Positions 42,884 to 54,306 are shown, counted from the first letter of the stretch. The stretch is DNA of 64,000 bases from Pseudoroseomonas cervicalis (GCF_030818485.1 NZ_JAUTAJ010000004.1:2947501-3011500); one strand, 5' to 3'. Numbers and translations: made by a program. The notes: a model not told the origin generated them from the letters alone.

Positions 42884-44086
42884 TCAGCGCTCCACCAGCG
42901 CGATGCGCGCATTGTACCAGTTCATGAACAGGCTGATCGACAGGCTGATGGTCAGGTAGACCGCCATGATGATGGCGATGCCCTCGATCGCCTGGCCGGT
43001 CTGGTTCAGCGTCGTGTTCGAGATGGACACGATGTCCTGGTAGCCGATGGCCACCGCCAGCGAGGAGTTCTTGGTCAGGTTCAGGTACTGGCTGGTCATC
43101 GGCGGCACGATCACGCGCAGCGCCTGCGGCAGCACGATCTTGCGCATGATCAGCCCGCGCGGCAGGCCGAGCGCCTCGGCCGCTTCCCACTGGCCCTTGG
43201 CGACCGCCAGGATGCCGGCGCGGACGATCTCGCCGATGAAGGCGGCGGTGTACATCACCAGGCCGATCAGCAGCGCGAAATATTCCGGGGTGATGGTCAG
43301 GCCGCCCTGGAAGTTGAAGCCGCGCAGCGCCGGGATGTCGCCCTGCCAGGGGGCGCCGAAGGCGGCCCAGATGGCCACCGGCATGCCGATGATCAGCGCC
43401 AGCGCCGCCGGCCACACGCGGCGCGGCTGGCCATCGGCCATCTGCCGGGCGCGGGCGGCGCGGGCGTAGAAGATGGTCAGCACGATGCCGGCGACGAAGC
43501 CCAGCAGCGCGAAGCTGTGCGCGTCCTGCCACTGGATCCAGGGCAGCTTCAGCCCGCGATTGGAGAGGAACACGCCCTCCATCGGGTGCAGCGACTGGCG
43601 CGGCCCGGGCAGGCCCTGCAGGATGGCGTACCAGAACAGCAGCTGCAGCAGCAGCGGCAGGTCGCGCACCACCTCGACATAGACCGCGGCGATGCGGGAG
43701 AGCAGCCAGTTCTTCGACAGCCGGGCGATGCCGAGCAGCGTGCCGAGGATGGTGGCCAGCACCACGCCGACGACCGCGATCTTCAGCGTGTTCAGCACGC
43801 CGACCATCAGCGCCCGGGCATAGGTGTCGGTCGGGCTGTAGGGGATCAGGCTCTCGGCGACCGGCAGGCCGGCCTCGCGGTTGAGGAAGCCAAAGCCCGT
43901 GGCGATGCGCCGGACCTCGAGATTGTGCTGCGTGTTGCCGACCAGCCAGGCGATGATGGCGATGACGACGCCGAGCACCAGCACCTGCCAGACGATCGAG
44001 CGCAGCCGCTCATCGGCCCAGGAGAGGCGAAGTCCTTTTTTCGGCGGCGCGCGCAACAGCCTGGGATCGGCGGCGGTGTCGGACAT
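42884..44086 (-). CDS. aapQ: General L-amino acid ABC transporter permease AapQ
   Basis: A 400-residue permease with about eight helices (VWQVLVLGVVIAIIAWLVGN, IAVVGVVLATILGTLLGIARL) and a coupling loop WEAAEALGLPRGLIMRKIVLPQALR in overlapping pieces. The large N-terminal region with TQHNLEVRRIATGFGFLNREAGLPV is typical of AapQ/BztB. ATG 44086 was chosen; the frame is open to 44176. It follows the 35-nt repeat array that separates it from aapJ. Confidence 0.94.
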   Translation of the reverse strand: MSDTAADPRLLRAPPKKGLRLSWADERLRSIVWQVLVLGVVIAIIAWLVGNTQHNLEVRRIATGFGFLNREAGLPVAESLIPYSPTDTYARALMVGVLNTLKIAVVGVVLATILGTLLGIARLSKNWLLSRIAAVYVEVVRDLPLLLQLLFWYAILQGLPGPRQSLHPMEGVFLSNRGLKLPWIQWQDAHSFALLGFVAGIVLTIFYARAARARQMADGQPRRVWPAALALIIGMPVAIWAAFGAPWQGDIPALRGFNFQGGLTITPEYFALLIGLVMYTAAFIGEIVRAGILAVAKGQWEAAEALGLPRGLIMRKIVLPQALRVIVPPMTSQYLNLTKNSSLAVAIGYQDIVSISNTTLNQTGQAIEGIAIIMAVYLTISLSISLFMNWYNARIALVER

Positions 44087-44177
44087 GCGTTGAAGCCCCG
44101 TTGTGTCGTCTTTGTCCGATAATCGGAACGGCTTCCGCCACGCTGGCGTCTCGGCGCCATTCGGGGGCGGCAGCACG

Positions 44178-44317
44178 GGGTCGGCCGGGCCGGCCCCGTC
44201 AGGCGCTCCGCCGGGTCGGCCAGGCCGGCCCGGTCAGGCGCTCCACCGGGCCGGCGCACCGGGCCCGCTGAAGCGATCCGGCGGGACGGCCAGGCCGATC
44301 CCGCCGGTCAGGTCCGG
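44178..44317. repeat. Four imperfect 35-nt tandem repeats between aapJ and aapQ
   Basis: Units at 44178-44212, 44213-44247, 44248-44282 and 44283-44317, each starting GGG(T/C/A)CGGC and most holding GTCAGGCGCTCC. Each can form a GGCC-rich hairpin. Placed between the binding-protein stop and the permease start, they could stabilise the aapJ message or reduce read-through, as REP elements do in enteric transport operons (inference). Confidence 0.75.
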
Positions 44318-44324
44318 CGAAAGC

Positions 44325-45380
44325 TTACCGGAAGGGCTGGGCGTATTGCAGCCCGCCCTGGGTCCACTGCGCGTTCGGGCCGCGCTGGATGCCGAGCGGC
44401 GTCAGGTGACGCTCGAACATCTCGCCATAATTGCCGGTGGCCTTGATGATGCGCACCGCCCAGGCATTGTCGACGCCGAGCATCTGGCCCAGGCCGCCGG
44501 TCTTGCCCAGCAGGCGCTGCACCTCGGGGCGCTGGTCCTCGGCGGCGGCCTTCTCGACATTGGCGGCGGTGATGCCGAACTCCTCGGCGGCCAGCAGGGC
44601 GTAGTGGGTCCAGCGGACCAGGTCGGCCCAGCGCTGGTCGCCATGGCGCACGGCCAGGCCCAGCGGCTCCTTGCTGATCACTTCCGGCAGGATCAGGTGC
44701 TCGCCCGGGTTGGGCTGGGCGGAGCGGGTGGCGGCCAGGCCGGAGACGTCGGTGGTGTAGGCGTCGCAGCGGCCGGCGACATAGGCGGAGACCAGCTCCT
44801 CCAGCCGCTCGATGATCACCGGGGTGAAGCGGATGTTGTTGGCGCGGAACCAGTCGGTCAGGTTCTGCTCGGTGGTGGTGCCGGGCTGCACGCAGACCGT
44901 GGCGCCATCCAGCTCCTTGGCCGACTTCACGCCCAGGCTGGCCTTTACCATGAAGCCCTGGCCGTCATAGAAGTTGATGGCCGGGAAATCGAGGCCGAGC
45001 GAGGTGTCGCGCGAGAGGGTCGCCGTCGTGTTGCGCGGCAGCACGTCGATCTCGCCGGACTGCAGCGCGGTGAAGCGGTTCTGCGCCGTGGTCGGCACGT
45101 AGCGCACCTTGCTGGCGTCGTTGAACAGGGCGACGGCCAGGGCGCGGCAATACTCGACGTCGAAGCCGGTCCAGCGGCCCTGGCTGTCCGGCTGGGCGAA
45201 GCCGGCGAGGCCCGTGTTGACGCCGCAGCTCAGCGTGCCGCGCGCCCGGATGGCGTCCAGGGTGGCCGCCGCATTCTGCTGCTGCGGGGCGGGCTGCTGG
45301 GCCGCGGCCGGCAGCGCCAGCGCCCCGACCATGACAGCCGCGCCGAGCGCACGAAGGGTGGCAAGCCGCATGGGCTTCAT
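44325..45380 (-). CDS. aapJ: General L-amino acid ABC transporter, periplasmic binding protein AapJ
   Basis: A 351-residue periplasmic binding protein: signal peptide (RLATLRALGAAVMVGALALPAAA), then SBP family 3 fold starting LDAIRARGTLSCGVNTGLAGFA. GRWTGFDVEYCRALAVALF, NTTATLSRDTSLGLDF, VCVQPGTTTEQNLTDWF and GRCDAYTTDVSGLA are AapJ/BztA signatures. GGGAGAGAG precedes ATG 45380. First gene of the aap operon. Confidence 0.95.
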   Translation of the reverse strand: MKPMRLATLRALGAAVMVGALALPAAAQQPAPQQQNAAATLDAIRARGTLSCGVNTGLAGFAQPDSQGRWTGFDVEYCRALAVALFNDASKVRYVPTTAQNRFTALQSGEIDVLPRNTTATLSRDTSLGLDFPAINFYDGQGFMVKASLGVKSAKELDGATVCVQPGTTTEQNLTDWFRANNIRFTPVIIERLEELVSAYVAGRCDAYTTDVSGLAATRSAQPNPGEHLILPEVISKEPLGLAVRHGDQRWADLVRWTHYALLAAEEFGITAANVEKAAAEDQRPEVQRLLGKTGGLGQMLGVDNAWAVRIIKATGNYGEMFERHLTPLGIQRGPNAQWTQGGLQYAQPFR

Positions 45381-45683
45381 AAACTCTCTCCCAATCTTTT
45401 CCGGCCCCCGGCTGGTGCCGGCGGCTCCTCCCGCGACCTGGCGATGCTGCGCCAAAGGTCGGGGCTGGATCAACGCGCCTTCGCGCACCGGTCCCTGCCC
45501 ACTTCGCCCGTTAGCCGTGCGGAAGGAATGACGCAATCGTGGCATGCCATCTTCGCATGTTGACGAGGATGGCGGCCGGGAAAGAAGCAAGTGGCGTGCC
45601 ACGAAATGCAACCGGTCACGGCTTCCGTTGGACCGCGCACTGCCTAGGATGGCGGCAGCACTGCCAGGAGAAGACCCGTCCCC
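45381..45683. promoter_or_regulatory. Divergent aapJ / cyclodeaminase control region with paired palindromes
   Basis: Two near-identical 10-bp palindromes, TGGCATGCCA (45540-45549) and TGGCGTGCCA (45592-45601), lie 52 bp apart, close to five helical turns. A TTGACG at 45560-45565 lies between them without a good -10. The spacing and position between divergent nitrogen-related genes suggest operator sites for a dimeric regulator; the regulator is unknown. Confidence 0.4.
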
Positions 45684-46613
45684 ATGCGCCTGCTGGACCG
45701 CGACGAAACCACCGCCCGCCTGCCCTGGCCCGCGCTCGGCGCGGCCTTGCAGGCCATGTTCCGCGAGGGTTGCGCGGCCCCGCTGCGGCATCGCCACCCG
45801 CTGCCGCAGAATGAGGCAGCCGAGGGCTCCCTGCTGCTGATGCCCGCTTGGCAGGCACATCGCTATACCGGCGTGAAAATTGTGCATGTGACGCCGTCCA
45901 ACGCAAAAAATTCTGAAATCCAGGCCGTCCACTCGGTGTATCTGCTGTCGCATGGCGAATCCGGCCAGCCGCTGGCCATCCTGGATGGCGGCACGCTGAC
46001 CGACCGGCGCACCGCCGCCACCAGCGTGCTGGCCGCGACCTATCTGGCGCGCCCCGAGAGCCGGGTGCTGCTGCTGCTGGGCAGCGGCAAGGTCGCCCAC
46101 GCCCTGGCCGAGGCCTATGCGGAACGCTTCCCGCTGGAGGAAATCCGCATCTGGTCGCGCCGCGCCAGCAGCGCCGCGAAGCTGGCCGCGGCGCTGGCGG
46201 CGCGGGGCCTGCCGGCGCGCGCCGTGGCCGAGGCGGATCCGCGCGGCGCCGACATCATCTCCGCCGCCACGCTCTCCACCGTGCCGCTGATCGATGCGGC
46301 GCTTGTGCAGCCGGGCACGCATCTCGACCTGGTCGGCGCCTTCCGCCCCGACATGCGGGAAAGCGACTCGGCGCTGGTGGCGCGGTCGCGCCTGTTCGTC
46401 GACACCCGCCCCGGCGCGCTGGCCGAGGCCGGCGACATCGTCCAGGCCATCGCCGAGGGCGCTATCACCGAGGCGCATATCCAGGCCGATCTGTTCGAGC
46501 TGTGCCGCGGCACGCATCCGGGCCGCGCCTCGGCCGAGGAGATCACCCTGTTCAAGTCGGTCGGCTGGGCGGGGGAGGATCTGGCGGCGGCGGTGCTGGC
46601 GTATGAGAGCTAA
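45684..46613 (+). CDS. Ornithine cyclodeaminase / mu-crystallin family protein
   Basis: A 309-residue NAD(P)-dependent enzyme of the OCD family (ornithine or alanine dehydrogenase/cyclodeaminase-like). Substrate-side MPAW....YTGVKIVHVTPSNA (~53-75) carries the conserved Lys; the Rossmann loop is LLLGSGKVAHALAEAY (~133-148), followed by HLDLVGAFRPDMRE (~215), with the family Asp. Divergent from the aap amino-acid transporter, which suggests a role in amino-acid breakdown. The exact substrate is uncertain. Confidence 0.88.
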   Translation: MRLLDRDETTARLPWPALGAALQAMFREGCAAPLRHRHPLPQNEAAEGSLLLMPAWQAHRYTGVKIVHVTPSNAKNSEIQAVHSVYLLSHGESGQPLAILDGGTLTDRRTAATSVLAATYLARPESRVLLLLGSGKVAHALAEAYAERFPLEEIRIWSRRASSAAKLAAALAARGLPARAVAEADPRGADIISAATLSTVPLIDAALVQPGTHLDLVGAFRPDMRESDSALVARSRLFVDTRPGALAEAGDIVQAIAEGAITEAHIQADLFELCRGTHPGRASAEEITLFKSVGWAGEDLAAAVLAYES

Positions 46614-46740
46614 GATCTTCTTTTTCTGAAGAAAAAGAAGCAAAAAGACTTTTCCAGTTGGCGTCCCGCTTATGGCCTGAGGCGGGATGCCAAACTGACA
46701 GAAGTTTTTTGGTTCTTTTTTTCAAAAAAGAACGAAAAAC
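46612..46740. repeat. Inverted copy of the CTTCTTTTT dyad element plus A/T-rich hairpins
   Basis: 46614-46653 is the reverse complement of the dyad module at about 23319-23362. Next come GGCGTCCCGC..TTATGGCCTGAGGCGGGATGCC (46660-46691) and a TTCTTTTTTTCAAAAAAGAA hairpin (46713-46732). It lies between the convergent cyclodeaminase and rpsO genes. Confidence 0.8.
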
Positions 46741-46750
46741 TGAAAACAAT

Positions 46751-46786
46751 AAAAAAGGGGGAGACCTTCCGGTCTCCCCCCCTTTT
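46751..46786. terminator. rpsO intrinsic terminator (also works in reverse)
   Basis: 10-bp stem GGGGGAGACC/GGTCTCCCCC (46757-46766/46771-46780) with loop TTCC. On the minus strand the U-tract is six T (46756-46751), which ends the rpsO message; on the plus strand CCTTTT follows. Confidence 0.92.
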
Positions 46787-46804
46787 CGTCCGGTCGTGCC
46801 GCGA

Positions 46805-47074
46805 TCAGCGACGCAGGCCGAGGCGCTCGATCAGGCTCTGGTAGCGGGCCTGGTTCTTGCGCTTCACATAGTCCAGCAGGCCGCGGCGCTGGCCGACCAG
46901 GACCAGCAGGCCACGACGGCTGTGGAAATCCTTCGGGTGGGCCTTCAGGTGCTCGGTCAGCTGCGAGATGCGGTCGGACAGCAGGGCGACCTGCACTTCC
47001 GGGCTGCCGGTGTCGCCGGGCTTGGTGGCGTATTCGGCGATGATCTTCGCGCGGGCTTCGGTGTTCATCGACAT
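46805..47074 (-). CDS. rpsO: 30S ribosomal protein S15
   Basis: 89 residues, the exact family length. It contains [41 protein letters not shown] and the invariant C-terminus LIERLGLRR; it binds 16S rRNA helices 20-22. ATG 47074 ([10 protein letters not shown]) gives the standard N-terminus; ATG 47080 two codons earlier is nearer the AAAGG. Last gene of the nus operon, 13 bases after truB. Confidence 0.96.
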   Translation of the reverse strand: MSMNTEARAKIIAEYATKPGDTGSPEVQVALLSDRISQLTEHLKAHPKDFHSRRGLLVLVGQRRGLLDYVKRKNQARYQSLIERLGLRR

Positions 47075-47087
47075 CGGCATGTGCCTT

Positions 47088-48077
47088 TCAGTCAGTCTCC
47101 CCATCCGGCAGCGCCTGGACGGGAAGGAGGGTGTTGTCGCCCGGGCTGAGCCAGCGCTCCGGCCGCACGCGGCCAGAGTCCAGTCGGACCAGTCCCTTCA
47201 GGCGCTCCCCCGCCATTGCCCGCACAAGCCCACCATCGGGGCTGGCGTCGCCGGGTATCCGCCCCATGAAGTCGACCACGGAAAGGGTCTGCCCATGGGA
47301 CAGGCGTGCGGCCTCCGCTTCCGTGACGGCCAGAGCCGGGATGTCGGCCAGCGCGGTCGTCACGGGCAACAGAAGGTCCGGGGAAGGAGGCGGCGTATCC
47401 TCCATTCCCACCAGCTTGTCCAGCGGAATCGCGTTCTCTTCGAGGAAGGGGCCGACCCGCATGCGGCGCAGCACGGCGATATGCCCGACCGCGCCGGCCG
47501 CGCGCGCGATGTCGCGCGCCAGGCTGCGCATATAGACACCCTTGCCCGACTGCACGGTGAACACCGCCGTGTCGGCATCGGGGCGGGATTCCAGCTCGAA
47601 TTTGTCGACGCGCGCGGGGCGCGGCGCCATCTCGGGAATCTGCCCGTCGCGCGCCAGGTCATAGGCGCGGGCGCCATTGATCTTGATGGCCGAGAAGATC
47701 GGCGGCACCTGCATGATGTCGCCGATGAAGGCGGGCAGGGCGGCGCGCAGCTGCTCGTCGGTCGGGCGGACATCGCTGGTCTCGATGACCTGGCCCTCGG
47801 CGTCGTCGGTGTCGCGCGCCTCGCCGAACCGCAGGGTGAAGCGGTAGGTCTTGGTGCCATCCATGACGTAGGGCACCATCTTGGTCGCCGCGCCAAAGGC
47901 GATCGGCAGCACGCCGGTCGCCAGCGGGTCCAGCGTGCCGCCATGCCCGACCTTCTGCGCATTGAAGGCGCGCTTCAGCTTGTTCACCACATCGGTGGAG
48001 CCGATGCCGGAGGGCTTGTCGACGATCAGCCAGCCATCCAGCGGACGGCCCTTCGGCTTGCGGTGCGGGCGTGCCAT
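47088..48077 (-). CDS. truB: tRNA pseudouridine(55) synthase TruB
   Basis: A 329-residue enzyme making pseudouridine-55 in the T-loop of tRNAs. Motif [19 protein letters not shown], motif [21 protein letters not shown] with the catalytic Asp, then [16 protein letters not shown] and [13 protein letters not shown]. The C-terminal PUA-like region is present. Its usual partner gene rpsO follows. A composite hairpin element separates it from the thioesterase gene upstream. Confidence 0.96.
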   Translation of the reverse strand: MARPHRKPKGRPLDGWLIVDKPSGIGSTDVVNKLKRAFNAQKVGHGGTLDPLATGVLPIAFGAATKMVPYVMDGTKTYRFTLRFGEARDTDDAEGQVIETSDVRPTDEQLRAALPAFIGDIMQVPPIFSAIKINGARAYDLARDGQIPEMAPRPARVDKFELESRPDADTAVFTVQSGKGVYMRSLARDIARAAGAVGHIAVLRRMRVGPFLEENAIPLDKLVGMEDTPPPSPDLLLPVTTALADIPALAVTEAEAARLSHGQTLSVVDFMGRIPGDASPDGGLVRAMAGERLKGLVRLDSGRVRPERWLSPGDNTLLPVQALPDGETD

Positions 48078-48104
48078 GAAATTCCTGCGTCACTGAAGTG
48101 TCGG

Positions 48105-48240
48105 CGAGAGGGCTCTGCCCTCTCGCGCTCTCCCGCCAGAAACCTGAGGTTTCTGGACTTCCCATCTGAAGGCGGGGTCCGGGGGGATACTATCCCCCCG
48201 GCCGGGGGTCCAGGGGGGCAGAGCCCCCCTGGCCGACGTC
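48105..48240. repeat. Composite hairpin intergenic element, copy 2
   Basis: Module order matches 35384-35539: GAGAGGGC/GCCCTCTC; CCAGAAACC TGA GGTTTCTGG (48136-48156); CCATCTGAAGGCGGGGTCC; GGGGGGATACTATCCCCCC; CCAGGGGGGC/GCCCCCCTGG. The second hairpin has the same length and loop as copy 1 but a different stem sequence, with pairing kept. It lies inside the operon between truB and the thioesterase gene. Confidence 0.85.
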
Positions 48241-48245
48241 TGGTC

Positions 48246-48659
48246 CTAGACCGACGGCACCGGGCGCGGGCGGCCGGTGGCGTCGAGCGCCACGAAGGTG
48301 AAGACCGCCTCGGTCACCCGGTTGGTGTGCTCGCTCTCGCGCTCGCGCCGCCAGGCCTGCACGCGGATGCGCAGCGAGGTGCGGCCGGTCGCGATCACCT
48401 CGGCATAGAGGCTGACCTCGTCGCCGACCCGCACCGGGGAGTGGAAGGTCATCGCCTCCACCGCGACGGTGGCGCAGCGGCCGCGGGCGCGGCGGACGGC
48501 GGCATTGCCCGCCGCCAGGTCCATCTGCGCCATCAGCCAGCCGCCGAAGATGTCGCCGGCGGGGTTGGTGTCGGCCGGCATGGCGATGGTGCGGATCATC
48601 GGCGCCGTATCGGGCGGCGCCAACGGCGCCGGATCCGGCGCCGCCTCGGCATTCGTCAC
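48246..48659 (-). CDS. Acyl-CoA thioesterase, hotdog fold (YciA-like)
   Basis: A 137-residue single hotdog domain. MIRTIAMPADTNPAGDIFGGWLMAQMDLAAG in pieces is the YciA/BFIT signature, with the catalytic Asp in GDIFGGW; FHSPVRVGDEVSLYAEV follows. It hydrolyses acyl-CoAs. The start is GTG 48659, overlapping the rbfA stop as GTGA. Its place between rbfA and truB in a translation operon is unusual. Confidence 0.88.
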   Translation of the reverse strand: MTNAEAAPDPAPLAPPDTAPMIRTIAMPADTNPAGDIFGGWLMAQMDLAAGNAAVRRARGRCATVAVEAMTFHSPVRVGDEVSLYAEVIATGRTSLRIRVQAWRRERESEHTNRVTEAVFTFVALDATGRPRPVPSV

Positions 48660-49090
48660 GGAGTCTCGTCCTCCTGCGGCGCGCCGTCGCTTGCCGGGCG
48701 GGGGGCAAGGTCCTGCTGGACCTCCGGCCGGCGCATCACCGCATCGATCTTCATCGCATAATCCAGCGCGGTGTCGGGCTGGAAATGCATCTCGGGGGCG
48801 AATTTCAGCCGCACCGCGCGCGCCACCTGGGTACGTAGGAAGGGCTGCACGCGGCGCAGCCCCTGCAGCTCCTCCTTGGTCACCGGCCGGCCGAGGGCGG
48901 CGACGAAGCAGGTCATGTGCTTCAGGTCGGGGGAGGCGCGGACCTCGGTGACCGTGATGTGCCGGCCCGACAGGTCGGGATCATGGAACTCGCCGCGCAT
49001 GAACACGGCCGAGAGCGCATGGCGCACCTCCTCCGCGACGCGGAGCATGCGCTGGCTGGGGGCGCCGGCGGTGGCAGGTTTCTTGGCCAT
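48656..49090 (-). CDS. rbfA: 30S ribosome-binding factor RbfA
   Basis: A 144-residue KH-like protein needed for late 30S maturation and 16S processing. SQRMLRVAEEVRHALSAVFMRGE, VTEVRASPDLKHMTCFVAALG and VKLKFAPEMHFQPD-like (LKFAPEMHFQPD) are family marks. ATG 49090 was chosen from context (MAKKPATAG); the frame is open further upstream as arginine-rich shadow sequence. Directly downstream of infB, as in most bacteria. Confidence 0.93.
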   Translation of the reverse strand: MAKKPATAGAPSQRMLRVAEEVRHALSAVFMRGEFHDPDLSGRHITVTEVRASPDLKHMTCFVAALGRPVTKEELQGLRRVQPFLRTQVARAVRLKFAPEMHFQPDTALDYAMKIDAVMRRPEVQQDLAPRPASDGAPQEDETP

Positions 49091-49211
49091 GGGGGATCTC
49101 TTCACAGCAGCGCCGGGCCGCCCCGGTCGGGCGGCGCGGGGGCCGCGCCGGCTGGGGCGGGCGGGCGAAGGCAAGGCGGCCCGGGGGATCGCTCCCCCGG
49201 GCCGGTTCCGG

Positions 49212-51980
49212 TCAGACCGCGGCGACGGTCTCGGTCTCGTAGCACTCGATCTGGTCGCCGATGCGGATGTCGTCGTAATTGGCGAAGGACATGCCGCACT
49301 CGTAGCCGTTGGCGACTTCCTTCACGTCATCCTTGAAGCGACGCAGCGTGGCCAGCTCGCCCTGGTGGATGACGACGCCATCGCGCAGCAGGCGGACGCC
49401 GCAGCCGCGCTTGACCACACCCTCGGTGACGCGGCAGCCCGCGATCTTGCCGACGCGCTTGACCTCGAACACCTCGAGGATCTGCGCGTAGCCGAGGAAC
49501 TTCTCGCGCTGCACCGGGGCCAGCTTGCCGCGGACCATCGCCTCCACATCATCCGCCACCTGGTAGATGATGGAGTAGTAGCGGATGTCGACGCCGTCGC
49601 GGTTCGCCATCTCCCGCGCCTGGGTGGTGGCGCGGACGTTGAAGGCGACGACCACGGCGTTGGACGCCTTGGCCAGCTGGATGTCGCTCTCGGTGATCTG
49701 GCCGACCGCCGAATGCAGCACCCGCACCTTGACCTCGTCGCGCGACAGCTTGTTCAGCGTCACGCCGAGCGCCTCGGCCGAGCCCTGCACATCGGCCTTG
49801 ACGACGACGGCCACCTCCTTCTGCGCGCCGGCGGCGACGCGGGCCATCATGTCGGCCAGCGTGCCGCGGGCGGCGCCGGCGGCGGCCGCCTGCTTGTCGC
49901 GGGCGACGCGCTGGCGGTACTCGGAGATCTCGCGGGCGCGGCCCTCATTCTCCACGGCCACGAAGGTCTCGCCGGCGGTCGGCACGCCCGACAGGCCGAG
50001 GATCTCGACCGGCAGGCTGGGGCCGGCCTCCTTCAGCTGGCGGCCCTTGTCGTCGAGCATGGCGCGCACGCGGCCCCACTCGGCGCCGACCACCACCATG
50101 TCGCCCTGCCGCAGCGTGCCCTTCTGCACCAGGATGGTGGCCACCGGGCCACGACCCTTGTCCAGCTTGGACTCGATGACGGCACCCTCAGCGGCGCGGT
50201 CGGGGTTGGCGCGCAGGTCCAGCACCTCGGCCTGCAGCAGGATCGCCTCCAGCAGCTTGTCGAGATTGGTGCCCTTCAGCGCGGAGACCTGGATCTCCAT
50301 GGTGTCGCCGCCCAGGCTCTCCACCACGATCTCGTGCTGCAGCAGCTCCTGCCGCACGCGGTCGAGGTTGACGCCCGGCTTGTCGATCTTGTTGACCGCC
50401 ACGATCAGCGGCACGCCGGCCGCCTTGGCGTGGTTGATGGCCTCGATCGTCTGCGGCATCACGCCGTCATCGGCGGCCACCACCAGCACCACCATGTCGG
50501 TCACGCTCGCACCGCGGGCGCGCATGGCGGTGAAGGCCTCGTGGCCCGGCGTGTCGAGGAAGGTGACCTTCTGCCCGTCCGCCAGCGTCACCTGATAGGC
50601 GCCGATATGCTGGGTGATGCCACCGGCCTCGCGCGCCGCCACATCGGTCTTGCGCAGCGCGTCCAGCAGGCTGGTCTTGCCGTGGTCGACATGGCCCATG
50701 ATGGTCACGACCGGCGGGCGCGGCAGCAGCGCGTCCTCGGCGTCGACGGTGCCCACCAGGCCCTGCTCGACATCCGATTCCGACACGCGCTTCACGCGGT
50801 GGCCGAACTCGTTGACCACCAGCTCCGCCGTGTCGGCGTCGATGGTCTGGGTCAGCGTCGCCATCACGCCCATGCGGAACAGCGCCTTCACCACCTCGCC
50901 GCCACGGGCGGCCATGCGGTTGGCGAGCTCCTGCACGGTGATGGCTTCCGGCACCACCACGTCGCGCACCACCTTCACGCCGTCCGAGCGCAGGCGCTGC
51001 AGCTCCTGCTGCCGCCGCTCACGCTCGCGGGCGCGGCGGACGGAGGCCATGGAGCGGCTGCGCTCATCCTCGCCCTCGATCGCGGCGGCCACGTCGATGC
51101 GGCCATCGCGGCGGCGGTCGAGGCCCGGGCCCGGCTTCTTGGCCGGGGCGGCGGCGGGCTTCTTGGCGGCCGCGGCCGGCAGGCCGGGGCGGCGCGCCGG
51201 GCCACGGCGATCCTCTTCCTCACCCTCGCGGCCACGCAGCGTCAGCCGCGCGGCGCCGGGCGCCGCCGCCGGGGCGGCAGCGGCGGGGGCCGCGCCGGGG
51301 CGCACCGGGCCACGGGCGCCGGGGCCGGCGATCGGGCGCGGACCGCCGCTGAAATTGCCGATCGGGCGCGGCGCCGGGGCCAGCGGGCGCTGGCCGGACG
51401 GGGCCGGGGCGGCGGCCGCCGGCTGCGGGGCGGTCTTGCGCACCGCCTCCTCGGCCTTGCGGGCGGCCTCTTCCTCGACCTTGCGGCGCGCATCCTCTTC
51501 CGCCTGGCGGGCGGCGTCCTCGGCGGCGCGGCGGTCTTCCTCGGCCTTGCGCGCGGCCTCCTCGGCGGCGCTGCGCAGCTGCAGGGCCTGGCGCTCGCGC
51601 TCCTCGCGCTGGCGCTGGGCCTCCTGGCGGCGCATCTCCTCCAGCACGCGCAGGCGGTTCGCCTGCTCGGCCTGGGTCAGCGGCCGGCCGGTGGAGGAGC
51701 CGCTGCCGCCGCGATTCACCGGGCCGCTGGCGCGCTGCGGGCCACCGGCCGGGCGCGGGCCCGCCGCCTGCGGGCCGGCCGCCGGCTTGGCGCCGGTCGC
51801 CGCCGCCGGGGGGCCACCCGCGCGCTTCTTCACCACTTCAACCTGCACGGTCTTGCCGCGACCATGGCTGAAGGACTGGCGCACCGTGCCAGCAGCCTCG
51901 GTCTTGCCAAGCTCGAGGCGGCCGCCCGGCCGAAGGCTCAGCCTGCTCTTCGCCGCGTCCTGCTCATTCTGGTCGCTCAT
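49212..51980 (-). CDS. infB: Translation initiation factor IF-2
   Basis: 922 residues. The N-terminal ~340 residues are low-complexity, with a long charged coiled-coil stretch ([20 protein letters not shown]) and Ala/Pro-rich parts. IF2_N ([24 protein letters not shown]) precedes the GTPase domain with G1 [10 protein letters not shown]3 DTPGHEAF, G4 NKID, then domains II, III and C. It delivers fMet-tRNA to the 30S subunit. ATG 51980 follows an AGGCG. Confidence 0.96.
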   Translation of the reverse strand: MSDQNEQDAAKSRLSLRPGGRLELGKTEAAGTVRQSFSHGRGKTVQVEVVKKRAGGPPAAATGAKPAAGPQAAGPRPAGGPQRASGPVNRGGSGSSTGRPLTQAEQANRLRVLEEMRRQEAQRQREERERQALQLRSAAEEAARKAEEDRRAAEDAARQAEEDARRKVEEEAARKAEEAVRKTAPQPAAAAPAPSGQRPLAPAPRPIGNFSGGPRPIAGPGARGPVRPGAAPAAAAPAAAPGAARLTLRGREGEEEDRRGPARRPGLPAAAAKKPAAAPAKKPGPGLDRRRDGRIDVAAAIEGEDERSRSMASVRRARERERRQQELQRLRSDGVKVVRDVVVPEAITVQELANRMAARGGEVVKALFRMGVMATLTQTIDADTAELVVNEFGHRVKRVSESDVEQGLVGTVDAEDALLPRPPVVTIMGHVDHGKTSLLDALRKTDVAAREAGGITQHIGAYQVTLADGQKVTFLDTPGHEAFTAMRARGASVTDMVVLVVAADDGVMPQTIEAINHAKAAGVPLIVAVNKIDKPGVNLDRVRQELLQHEIVVESLGGDTMEIQVSALKGTNLDKLLEAILLQAEVLDLRANPDRAAEGAVIESKLDKGRGPVATILVQKGTLRQGDMVVVGAEWGRVRAMLDDKGRQLKEAGPSLPVEILGLSGVPTAGETFVAVENEGRAREISEYRQRVARDKQAAAAGAARGTLADMMARVAAGAQKEVAVVVKADVQGSAEALGVTLNKLSRDEVKVRVLHSAVGQITESDIQLAKASNAVVVAFNVRATTQAREMANRDGVDIRYYSIIYQVADDVEAMVRGKLAPVQREKFLGYAQILEVFEVKRVGKIAGCRVTEGVVKRGCGVRLLRDGVVIHQGELATLRRFKDDVKEVANGYECGMSFANYDDIRIGDQIECYETETVAAV

Positions 51981-52040
51981 TCGTTCGCCTGAACCCGATC
52001 CGTCTTGTGCCATCAATCCTATCGCGAGCCGTTGCCGGGC

Positions 52041-52676
52041 TCACGTCCCCGCTCCGCTCGCGATACCGGAGACAGCGGCCAGACGGCCCGCCTCCTGCAC
52101 CAACATGTCGGCAATCCGTCCGGGGGCTATCGCTACGTGCACCGCATGGTCCCTTCCGAATACCGCACCCAATTCCGCCGCCGACAGCACCGCCACCATG
52201 GGGGTGCCACGACGCCCGGCCAGCCTGTCCCGCTCGGACAGGCTGCCGTCGCTTGCCTCGACCAGCACCGCGGCCCGACCGGCCTGCAGCCATTCGCGCA
52301 CCTGCTGGAATCCGCTCACCGCCTGACCGGCCCGGCGCGCAAGCCCCAGCTGGTCGCGGATGCGACCCTTGAGGCCAATCTCGATCCGGGCGCGAAGGTC
52401 TGGGGGCAATTGCACCTGGCCGCGGGCCGCCCTGTGAAAGGCGCCCCGGCTCAGCGCGCGTTCTAGCACATCGGCCCGCGCGCTCAACCACATTCCCCGG
52501 CCGGGCAGGCGCCCGGCCAGATCCGGCACCAATTCGCGGCCCGGACCCAGCACGAAACGCAGCATGGCCTCTTTCGGCAGGGTCTCGCGGGTCACGATGC
52601 AGCGGCGGAGCGGGCCTTTCAGCTCCGGCTCCGGCTCGCCCGAATCATGCTCCAGGCCGGGGGCGGTGTCGTCCAC
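52041..52676 (-). CDS. YlxR/DUF448 RNA-binding protein with L7Ae-like domain
   Basis: A 211-residue two-domain protein. YlxR (~22-95: [41 protein letters not shown]) is fused to an L7Ae/L30e-like fold (~105-200: [32 protein letters not shown]). This fusion is common in alphaproteobacterial nus operons; YlxR has been linked to nucleoid- and RNase P-related roles in other bacteria. It lies between nusA and infB. Confidence 0.9.
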   Translation of the reverse strand: MDDTAPGLEHDSGEPEPELKGPLRRCIVTRETLPKEAMLRFVLGPGRELVPDLAGRLPGRGMWLSARADVLERALSRGAFHRAARGQVQLPPDLRARIEIGLKGRIRDQLGLARRAGQAVSGFQQVREWLQAGRAAVLVEASDGSLSERDRLAGRRGTPMVAVLSAAELGAVFGRDHAVHVAIAPGRIADMLVQEAGRLAAVSGIASGAGT

Positions 52677-52710
52677 CGCCGCCGCCAGGGCCTCGTGCCG
52701 CGTCTCGCTG

Positions 52711-54306
<1,596 letters not shown>

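Noticed and set aside
40400..44122. Long plus-strand ORF of 1240 residues
   Set aside because: Antisense to aapP, aapM and aapQ; high GC removes stop codons. The translation is rich in H/Q/R/G/A with no domain.
48771..51992. Long plus-strand ORF of 1073 residues
   Set aside because: Antisense shadow of rbfA and infB.
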